8,282 nucleotides of DNA from UMGS1002 sp964463325 (GTDB lineage: Bacteria > Bacillota > Clostridia > Oscillospirales > CAG-272): contig CAYXBY010000067.1 of NCBI GenBank assembly GCA_964463325.1, positions 1 through 8,282 on the forward strand, in the 5' to 3' direction. Numbering within the stretch: position 1 is the first letter of the stretch; each line of letters starts with the position of its first letter. The notes below the pieces were generated by a model. The model made no database searches. It was given only the letters and a program-made list of their open reading frames with translations, and was not told the origin of the DNA. Positions 1 through 6,182 of this stretch are shown one piece after another. Position numbers and translations under genes: made by a program.

Positions 1-1421
1 CACTTCATATAGAGGAATATTCTCACGAGGCCAGGGACACCAAGCTGGGGCCGGAGGAGATCACCCGCGAGATACCCAACGTCGGCGAGGATGCGCTTAA
101 GGATCTGAACGCTGAGGGTATCATCAAAAAGGGTACCGAGGTCAGAGCCGGCGATATTCTTGTCGGCAAGATCACGCCCAAGGGCGAGACCGAGCTGACT
201 GCCGAGGAAAGACTGCTGCGCGCTATATTCGGTGAGAAGGCGCGTGAGGTCAGAGATACCTCGCTCAGGGTTCCGCACGGTGAGTCGGGTATCGTTGTCG
301 ATGTGCGCGTCTTCTCACATGCACAGGGCGACGAGCTGCCGACTGGCGTAAATAAGGTGGTCAGAGTCTATATTGCACAGAAGAGAAAGATATCTGTCGG
401 TGATAAGATGGCAGGTAGACACGGTAACAAGGGTGTCGTCTCCCGCATACTGCCGCCCGAGGATATGCCCTTCCTGCCGGATGGCACTCCGCTGGATATA
501 GTTCTTAACCCGCTGGGCGTGCCTTCACGTATGAATATCGGTCAGGTGCTTGAGGTACACCTCGGACTGGCCGCTAAAAAGCTGGGCTGGAAGATAATGA
601 CCCCTGTGTTCGATGGCGCAACCGAAAAGGACATCATGGAGTGCATGAAGCAGGCTAACATGAACCGCGATGCACGCTCCGATGACCGCCTTGAGGGCAA
701 GGAGACATTCGTAGCTGTCGATCCTGTGACGGGTGAGGAAAAGCTTAAGGTAATTGACGGTAAGACCATACTTTACGATGGCCGTACCGGCGAGCCCTTC
801 GATAACCCTGTTACCGTTGGTATCATGTATTATCTCAAGCTGCACCATCTGGTTGACGATAAGATCCACGCGCGCTCCAATGGTCCCTACTCGCTGGTAA
901 CGCAGCAGCCTCTGGGCGGTAAGGCTCAGTTCGGCGGACAGCGCTTCGGTGAGATGGAGGTCTGGGCACTTGAGGCCTACGGCGCCGCGTATACGCTTCA
1001 GGAGATCCTTACGGTCAAGTCCGATGATATCAACGGACGCCGCAAGGCATATGAGGCTATCATAAAGGGTCAGAATATACCGACTCCGGGCGTGCCCGAG
1101 TCGTTCAAGGTGCTGGTCAAGGAGCTGCAGTCGCTGGCGCTCGACGTTCGTGTGCTCAACAAGGACGGCGAGGAGGTCAAGCTTTCGACGCTTTGCGAGG
1201 AGGAGGAGAGCAGTCCTTACTCCAGAGGCAGCGCGGATGCATCTGCTATTGACGAGGCACTGGGACAGAATGAATTGACTGATGAGATACGTCGCTCCTT
1301 CATGATCGAGGACGAGAACGGAGATACCGTCGATCAGGATGACGACGAGCTTCCCCCCGAGGAAGAGGTCTATGAGGACGGCGACTATAATGACGACTAT
1401 GCCGACGGCGGCGAAAATTAA
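1..1421 (+). CDS. rpoB: RNA polymerase subunit β, C-terminal part (5' end outside window)
   Basis: The gene enters the window already open; the first full codon is at base 3 and the stop is TAA 1419-1421, giving 472 visible residues. RpoB is the second-largest RNA polymerase subunit and forms the pincer opposite β' and part of the active centre. The hallmark C-terminal β blocks are present in order: LGPEEITREIPNVGEDAL (about base 51 onward), the ERLLRAIFGEKAREVRDTSL block, GDKMAGRHGNKG at 399-434 with the conserved active-site lysines, YDGRTGEPFDN after base 773, and the near-invariant QQPLGGKAQFGGQRFGEMEV block (about 903-960). The rifampicin region lies upstream and is not visible. Two oddities: about 29 extra codons at 675-761, between RDA and TILYDGRTGE, compared with Bacillus; and a 39-residue acidic C-terminal tail (1302-1418). 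rpoC follows 24 bases later, so the two are one transcription unit. Confidence 0.98.
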   Translation, partial: LHIEEYSHEARDTKLGPEEITREIPNVGEDALKDLNAEGIIKKGTEVRAGDILVGKITPKGETELTAEERLLRAIFGEKAREVRDTSLRVPHGESGIVVDVRVFSHAQGDELPTGVNKVVRVYIAQKRKISVGDKMAGRHGNKGVVSRILPPEDMPFLPDGTPLDIVLNPLGVPSRMNIGQVLEVHLGLAAKKLGWKIMTPVFDGATEKDIMECMKQANMNRDARSDDRLEGKETFVAVDPVTGEEKLKVIDGKTILYDGRTGEPFDNPVTVGIMYYLKLHHLVDDKIHARSNGPYSLVTQQPLGGKAQFGGQRFGEMEVWALEAYGAAYTLQEILTVKSDDINGRRKAYEAIIKGQNIPTPGVPESFKVLVKELQSLALDVRVLNKDGEEVKLSTLCEEEESSPYSRGSADASAIDEALGQNELTDEIRRSFMIEDENGDTVDQDDDELPPEEEVYEDGDYNDDYADGGEN

Positions 1422-1431
1422 TTGATGTGTC

Positions 1432-1436
1432 AGGAG
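1432..1436 (+). promoter_or_regulatory. Shine-Dalgarno site that decides the rpoC start
   Basis: AGGAG lies 9 bases before GTG 1446. The longer reading frame could begin at TTG 1422 or ATG 1425, but the SD would then lie inside the coding region and those codons have no comparable site upstream. GTG at 1446 gives an N-terminus (MEHNEFDSIKIGLASP) that matches where RpoC proteins normally begin. Confidence 0.85.
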
Positions 1437-1445
1437 AGAAAAGCT

Positions 1446-4400
1446 GTGGAGCATAATGAATTTGATTCCATAAAGATCGGTCTTGCCTCCCCGAAAATGA
1501 TCAGAGAATGGTCATACGGCGAGGTCACCAAGCCTGAAACAATAAATTACAGAACATTAAAGGCAGAGATCGGCGGTCTGTTCTGCGAGCGTATATTCGG
1601 GCCGACTAAGGACGGTGCCTGCATGTGCGGAAAGTATAAAAATTCGCACAGCAAGGAGGTCCATAAGTGCGAGAAGTGCGGCGTTGACGTAACGACCAAA
1701 AAGGTTCGTCGTGAGCGTATGGGGCACATTGAGCTGGCTTCGCCGGTGTCGCACATTTGGTACTTCAAGGCCATTCCCTCAAGAATGGCACTGGTGCTCG
1801 ATATGTCGCCCAAGCAGCTGGAGCAGGTGCTGTACTTTGCCGAGAACGTGGTGCTGGATCCCGGTATCACACCCATACTCAAGGGCACTGTGCTGACCGA
1901 ACGTCAGTATAATGAGTACCGCGAGATGTACGGTGATAGCTTCCGCGTTGGAATGGGCGCTGAGGCAGTCAAGGAGCTGCTGCAGGGCGTCGGTCTTGAC
2001 GACGCCGAGCTGGCGCGTCGCCGCGAGCTGGAGGCGCGCGAGGATGAGCTGGACGAGGCCGAGACCGCGGAGCTTGAGCAGCTGTGCCGCGTTGGCGTTG
2101 CCCGCGTGGCCGACGAGCTTAAGAGCGAGCTGACGACTGCCACCGGCCAGAAAAAGACGCGTATTATCAAGCGTCTTGAGGTCATTGAGTCCTTCCGCAA
2201 GTCGGGCAATCACCTCGACTGGATGATACTTGATGTCGTGCCCGTCATTCCCCCGGATATTCGCCCCATGGTGCAGCTGGACGGCGGACGCTTTGCGTCC
2301 TCTGACCTCAACGAGCTGTATCGTCGCGTGATCAGCCGTAATAACCGTCTCAAAAAGCTGATGGAGATACACACCCCCGAGATAGTCATACGCAACGAGA
2401 AGCGTATGCTTCAGGAGGCTGTTGATGCCCTCATCGATAACGGCCGCCGCGGCAAGCCCGTCACCGGCCCCTCCAACCGCCCGCTCAAGTCGCTCTCTGA
2501 GATGCTCAGAGGTAAGCAGGGACGCTTCCGTCAGAACCTGCTCGGTAAGCGCGTCGACTATTCGGGACGTTCGGTTATCGTTGTCGGCCCCTCGCTTAAG
2601 ATATATCAGTGCGGTCTGCCCAAGGAAATGGCCATCGAGCTGTTCAAGCCCTTTGTGGTCAAGAGATTGGTCGAGCTTCAGAAGGCCACCAATGTCAAGG
2701 ACGCACAGAAAAAGATAGATCGCGCCTATGACCCGGCCAATGCCTGCGTCTGGGACGCGCTTGAGAACGTCATTAAGGAGCACCCCGTGCTGCTCAACCG
2801 CGCACCTACACTGCACCGTCTGTCTATTCAGGCATTTGAGCCGGTGCTGGTCGAGGGACGCGCAATAAAGCTGCACCCGCTGGTCTGCACGGCCTTCAAC
2901 GCCGACTTCGACGGTGACCAGATGCCTGTGCATGTGCCGCTGTCTGTCGAGGCGCAGGCTGAGGCAAGATTCTTAATGCTTTCCGCCAACAACCTGCTCA
3001 AGCCCGTCGACGGCCGCGCCGTTGCCGTGCCTACGCAGGATATGATACTCGGCTCCTACTACCTCACCATGGACAAGGGCGGTGAGGCCGGTGAGGACAG
3101 AGTCTTCCGCGATTTCGATGAGGCTGAGATGGCGTATGAGAACCACCAGCTCGGTCTGCATGCACCTATTTTCGTTCGCACCACCGACAGCGAGGAGACT
3201 GCGCTGTGCAGTGTGTCCGATTTCAGCATCATCCGCACCGACAAGGGCGCTGAGGTGACGTTCACCGTTCCGGTTGCACGCATCATCACGCCGGCCGGCC
3301 GCACATGTGGCTATACCTACGTCAGAGTGCTGCGTGACGGTGAGGAGGTCTACCGCGACAACACTACCACGCTGCTGGGACGCGAGGAGGCCAAGTCCGG
3401 TGAGGAGTGCACGCTGCTCATCAACGGCTTCAGCAACATTGTTGAGGGTGATGTTATTGAGGTAGGCTACAAGCATACCGGCATTATCCGCGCAACGCTG
3501 GGTCGTATGATATTCAACCGCGCACTGCCGCAGGATCTCGGCTTTGTGGATCGCAGCGATTATACACGCATCCATGAGCTTGAGATAGCCTTTGTCATAA
3601 AGAAAAAGGAGCTCGGCCAGATCATCGACCGCTGCATCAAGCGCCACGGCGCCGCCGTCTGCGCAAATATGCTGGACGATATCAAGGCCATGGGCTACAA
3701 ATATTCCACCAAGGCATCCTTCTCTATATCCGTTTACGATATGACCATCCCCAAGGAAAAGAGCGCACTGCTGGCCGAGGCCGAAAAGAAGGTCGACGCC
3801 ATCTCCAAGCACTATATGCGCGGCCGCCTGTCTGAGGAGGAGCGCTATAAGAGTGTCGTCGCCATCTGGGAGCAGACGACATCTGATGTCACTGCCGCCC
3901 TTCAGGATAGCTTCGATCAGTATAACCCGATCAAGATCATGTCTGACTCCGGCGCCCGCGGATCCATCACTCAGATGCGTCAGCTGGCCGGTATGCGCGG
4001 ACCTATGTTCGCTGCAAACGGTAAGACGATGGAGATCCCGATCAAATCCAACTTCCGTGAGGGCATGAAGATATTCGAGTACTTCATGGGCGCGCGTTCG
4101 TCGCGTAAGTCGCTGTCCGATACCGCACTGCGTACCGCAGACTCCGGCTACCTGACACGTCGTCTGGTCGACGTTTCGCAGGAGGTCATAGTCAGAGAAG
4201 AGAAGTGCGATACCACTAAGGGCGCATGGGTGACGGCTGTCGTCGACGAGAAGGACAAGAATGTGCTCGAGCCGCTGACCGACCGTATCGTCGGACGCTA
4301 TACCATGGGTGACGTTGTCGATCCCACCACCGGCGAGGTGCTGGTGCCCGACGACACCATGATCACCGATGATATGGCCTCGAGGATCGTCAAGGCCGGC

Positions 4401-5411
4401 ATTGACAGAGTTTATATCAGAACAGTTATCCAGTGCCATGCTAAGCACGGCATATGCGCTCACTGCTACGGCGCAGACCTTGCCTCCGGCAAGCCGGTCA
4501 GCGTCGGCGAGGCCGTCGGCATCATCGCGGCACAGTCCATCGGTGAGCCCGGTACACAGCTGACCATGAGAACCTTCCACTCGGGCGGTGTTGCAGGCTC
4601 GGATATCACACAGGGTCTTCCCCGTGTCGAGGAGCTGTTCGAGGCAAGACAGCCCAAGAAGGCCGCCATCATGGCCGAGGTCGCAGGTCGCGCCAAGGTC
4701 AACATTGGCGAGAATGCCAATGTTCACGTCGTTGACATCGTTCCCGATGAGGGACAGACGCTTCCCGACGGCAGACCCGCCGAGGTGCTGCAATATCAGA
4801 TACCCTATGGCACACGTCTCGCCATCAACGACGGTGACCACGTCGAGCGCGGTCAGGCTCTTACCGAGGGCAACAAGGCGCCGGCCGATATCATGCGCAT
4901 ACTTGGTCTTGACGCTGTTTATGAGTACCTCATCAAGGAGATACAGCGCGTTTACCGCTCACAGTCGGTTAGCGTGAACGATAAGCATATCGAGATAATC
5001 GCACGCCAGATGACCCGCAAGATCCGCGTCGAGGACAACGGCGATACGGATATGCTGGTCGGCTCGATGGTTGATGCCATTGAGTTTGAGGAAAAGAACA
5101 ACGCAGCGGCAGCCGCAGCGGCAGAGCTGGGCGGCGAGGCACACCTCGCAACCGGCGAGACCGTGCTGCTCGGTATCACCAAGGCGTCGCTCCAGACCGA
5201 ATCCTTCCTGTCCGCAGCCTCCTTCCAGGAGACCACCAAGGTGCTCACCGAGGCTGCCATCAAGGGCAAGGTCGACCACCTGCTCGGACTTAAGGAAAAT
5301 GTCATTATCGGTAAGCTTATACCGGCCGGAACCGGTATGGCCTGCTATCGCGGCATAGATGTCGAAAAGGCAGGAGCCGTCAATGATGACAACGCTGAAA
5401 AGGCGATCTGA
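1446..5411 (+). CDS. rpoC: RNA polymerase subunit β' (complete)
   Basis: The product has 1321 residues, about 120 more than Bacillus β'. It is the largest RNA polymerase subunit and carries the catalytic Mg loop. Landmarks in order: N-terminal clamp zinc finger C59, C61, C75, C78; the lid/rudder region; catalytic NADFDGD at 485-491 with D487, D489 and D491; F-loop about 845-860; bridge helix about 875-910; second zinc site C921, C997, C1004, C1007; trigger loop GTQLTMRTFH at 1036-1045 with M1041, R1042 and H1045; and the conserved C-terminal block ending LGLKENVIIGKLIPAGTGM. The proteobacterial trigger-loop insertion is absent. Oddities: a charged insertion (about 185-213); a ~75-residue net insertion (within 579-678); P494 where alanine is usual after DQM; a rewritten F-loop/bridge-helix cap (853-891); and seven consecutive alanines near 1220. 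All catalytic residues are intact, so this is a functional housekeeping gene. Confidence 0.98.
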   Translation: MEHNEFDSIKIGLASPKMIREWSYGEVTKPETINYRTLKAEIGGLFCERIFGPTKDGACMCGKYKNSHSKEVHKCEKCGVDVTTKKVRRERMGHIELASPVSHIWYFKAIPSRMALVLDMSPKQLEQVLYFAENVVLDPGITPILKGTVLTERQYNEYREMYGDSFRVGMGAEAVKELLQGVGLDDAELARRRELEAREDELDEAETAELEQLCRVGVARVADELKSELTTATGQKKTRIIKRLEVIESFRKSGNHLDWMILDVVPVIPPDIRPMVQLDGGRFASSDLNELYRRVISRNNRLKKLMEIHTPEIVIRNEKRMLQEAVDALIDNGRRGKPVTGPSNRPLKSLSEMLRGKQGRFRQNLLGKRVDYSGRSVIVVGPSLKIYQCGLPKEMAIELFKPFVVKRLVELQKATNVKDAQKKIDRAYDPANACVWDALENVIKEHPVLLNRAPTLHRLSIQAFEPVLVEGRAIKLHPLVCTAFNADFDGDQMPVHVPLSVEAQAEARFLMLSANNLLKPVDGRAVAVPTQDMILGSYYLTMDKGGEAGEDRVFRDFDEAEMAYENHQLGLHAPIFVRTTDSEETALCSVSDFSIIRTDKGAEVTFTVPVARIITPAGRTCGYTYVRVLRDGEEVYRDNTTTLLGREEAKSGEECTLLINGFSNIVEGDVIEVGYKHTGIIRATLGRMIFNRALPQDLGFVDRSDYTRIHELEIAFVIKKKELGQIIDRCIKRHGAAVCANMLDDIKAMGYKYSTKASFSISVYDMTIPKEKSALLAEAEKKVDAISKHYMRGRLSEEERYKSVVAIWEQTTSDVTAALQDSFDQYNPIKIMSDSGARGSITQMRQLAGMRGPMFAANGKTMEIPIKSNFREGMKIFEYFMGARSSRKSLSDTALRTADSGYLTRRLVDVSQEVIVREEKCDTTKGAWVTAVVDEKDKNVLEPLTDRIVGRYTMGDVVDPTTGEVLVPDDTMITDDMASRIVKAGIDRVYIRTVIQCHAKHGICAHCYGADLASGKPVSVGEAVGIIAAQSIGEPGTQLTMRTFHSGGVAGSDITQGLPRVEELFEARQPKKAAIMAEVAGRAKVNIGENANVHVVDIVPDEGQTLPDGRPAEVLQYQIPYGTRLAINDGDHVERGQALTEGNKAPADIMRILGLDAVYEYLIKEIQRVYRSQSVSVNDKHIEIIARQMTRKIRVEDNGDTDMLVGSMVDAIEFEEKNNAAAAAAAELGGEAHLATGETVLLGITKASLQTESFLSAASFQETTKVLTEAAIKGKVDHLLGLKENVIIGKLIPAGTGMACYRGIDVEKAGAVNDDNAEKAI

Positions 5412-5431
5412 TCACCACACAATAATCATTT

Positions 5432-5476
5432 GGGGCTGCTGCTCTCGTCCGAGAGCGGCAACCCCTGCACGTTTTT
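5432..5476 (+). terminator. Probable rho-independent terminator after rpoC
   Basis: A 16-position stem (5432-5447 with 5450-5465) starts 20 bases after the rpoC stop. It has one C·A mismatch and one G·U wobble, and the innermost pair opens to give a GTCC loop. A run of five T follows at 5472-5476. The T-run begins six bases after the stem rather than directly after it, so termination may be incomplete. The position between rpoBC and a new promoter supports the call. Confidence 0.65.
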
Positions 5477-5540
5477 ATGGCATAATGCCGAATATCACTG
5501 AAAAATAGCGCAAATAATATATCATCTTGCAGCCCGGTTT

Positions 5541-5564
5541 GTGCAAAAAAGAGAATTTTTTCAC
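5541..5564. repeat. A6/T6 inverted repeat upstream of the rpsL promoter
   Basis: GTG-C-AAAAAA and TTTTTTCAC are complementary around a GAGAA loop, making a 9-pair arm with one unpaired C (5544). It lies about 50-75 bases upstream of the predicted transcription start. It could be an RNA hairpin in read-through transcripts. Equally, the A- and T-tracts could be an UP element or bent DNA for the promoter, together with the AT-rich 5570-5579. It is not GC-rich enough to be a typical terminator. Confidence 0.45.
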
Positions 5565-5579
5565 TGCGGATAATGATTA

Positions 5580-5609
5580 TTGACAAAACGGCCGTTGCGA
5601 TGGTATAAT
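5580..5609 (+). promoter_or_regulatory. σA-type promoter of the rpsL-rpsG-fusA operon
   Basis: A perfect TTGACA (5580-5585) and a perfect TATAAT (5604-5609) are separated by 18 bases, with TG at 5601-5602 giving an extended -10. Transcription should start near 5615-5617, leaving a leader of about 106 bases before rpsL. The match is as strong as expected for ribosomal protein genes. Confidence 0.88.
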
Positions 5610-5616
5610 ATTATAC
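5603..5616. repeat. 14-bp perfect palindrome over the -10 box and start site
   Basis: GTATAATATTATAC reads the same on both strands and spans the -10 hexamer and the likely start of transcription. The position would suit an operator. The simpler explanation is an AT-rich, easily melted start region that is symmetrical by chance, because TATAAT followed by its own complement is enough to create it. Confidence 0.5.
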
Positions 5617-5627
5617 GCGTGTTTACG

Positions 5628-5680
5628 TACCTTGGGATAGGTATGCCTATACGCAGGCGTGCAGAGGCATATTGCACGCC
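5628..5680 (+). promoter_or_regulatory. Structured 5' leader of the str operon mRNA
   Basis: Several complementary segments occur in the untranslated leader. GGCGTGCA (5656-5663) pairs perfectly with TGCACGCC (5673-5680), closing a 9-base loop. Seven bases of that loop, AGGCATA (5665-5671), are perfectly complementary to TATGCCT (5642-5648) upstream, so a pseudoknot or an alternative fold is possible. Competing short helices are ATAGG/CCTAT (5637-5641/5646-5650) and TACCT/AGGTA (5628-5632/5639-5643). Such mutually exclusive pairings are typical of ribosomal-protein leaders, but the ligand and function here are unknown. Confidence 0.5.
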
Positions 5681-5702
5681 AAAAAGCATTGAATTTTCGA
5701 AG

Positions 5703-5709
5703 AAGGAGG
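5703..5709 (+). promoter_or_regulatory. Ribosome binding site of rpsL, widely spaced
   Basis: AAGGAGG is a strong Shine-Dalgarno match, but 12 bases separate it from ATG 5722, longer than usual. A second GAGG touches the start codon and is too close to act. The start itself is certain from the conserved S12 N-terminus. Confidence 0.85.
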
Positions 5710-5721
5710 AATTACACGAGG

Positions 5722-6135
5722 ATGCCAACCTTTAACCAGTTAGTCAGACAGGGCCGCCACGACAAGACCTATAAGTCCAAAGCACCTGTGCTTCAGAAGG
5801 GCTTTAACACGCTTGAGAATGCAGCCACCGATCTGCCGTCTCCTCAGAAGAGAGGCGTTTGCACAAAGGTTTCCACCACCAGCCCCAAGAAGCCTAACTC
5901 CGCGCTCCGTAAGATCGCAAGAGTAAGACTTACCAACGGTCTGGAGGCTACGACCTACATTCCGGGTATCGGACATAACCTTCAGGAGCACTCCGTCGTT
6001 CTCATCAGAGGCGGCAGAGTTAGAGACCTGCCTGGTGTTCGTTACCACATCATCCGCGGCACTCTGGATGCCCAGGGCGTTGCAAACCGTAAGCAGAGCC
6101 GTTCTAAGTACGGCGCAAAGACTCCTAAGAAATAA
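5722..6135 (+). CDS. rpsL: 30S ribosomal protein S12
   Basis: The product has 137 residues, close to Bacillus S12 (138), and starts MPTFNQLVRQGR. S12 sits at the 30S/50S interface and contributes to decoding fidelity. Diagnostic blocks are PQKRGVCTKV, PKKPNSALRK (K56 equals E. coli K43), GIGHNLQEHSVVLIRGGRV and DLPGVRYHIIRG. The 13-residue N-terminal insertion before SPQKRGVC is the form usual in Gram-positive bacteria. D102, the residue modified by RimO in some bacteria, is present. The notable difference is R101 (codon AGA 6022-6024) where nearly all S12 proteins have lysine (E. coli K88 counting Met). It is first in the str operon, behind its own promoter, and followed by a 151-base spacer before rpsG. 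An in-frame GTG at 5659 would add 21 residues but lies in the leader hairpin and is not the start. Confidence 0.98.
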   Translation: MPTFNQLVRQGRHDKTYKSKAPVLQKGFNTLENAATDLPSPQKRGVCTKVSTTSPKKPNSALRKIARVRLTNGLEATTYIPGIGHNLQEHSVVLIRGGRVRDLPGVRYHIIRGTLDAQGVANRKQSRSKYGAKTPKK

Positions 6136-6182
6136 GCCGGAGTCCGAACAACAAGGTTAAACAATAAAGCAGACAAGCCCGT

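Noticed and set aside
1422..1445. TTG/ATG alternative rpoC start
   Set aside because: No SD upstream, and the extra residues do not resemble RpoC N-termini; the AGGAG site serves GTG 1446.
525..1454. 309-codon antisense open frame over the rpoB end
   Set aside because: Hydrophobic at its start only because it complements the acidic tail codons of RpoB; no supporting context.
1779..2933. 384-codon antisense open frame in rpoC
   Set aside because: Also a shadow of GC-biased third positions; no family resemblance.
2973..4841. 622-codon open frame antisense to rpoC
   Set aside because: Its frame mirrors the codon bias of rpoC; the translation is Leu/Asp/Gly/His-rich with no recognisable family, and the sense gene is fully conserved here.
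5479..5486. Extended -10-like TGGCATAA(T) after the terminator
   Set aside because: No -35 at the right distance and a much stronger promoter lies downstream.
5659..5721. In-frame GTG extending S12 by 21 residues
   Set aside because: The GTG sits in the leader hairpin without an SD, and S12 proteins begin at the MPTFNQL position, preceded here by AAGGAGG.
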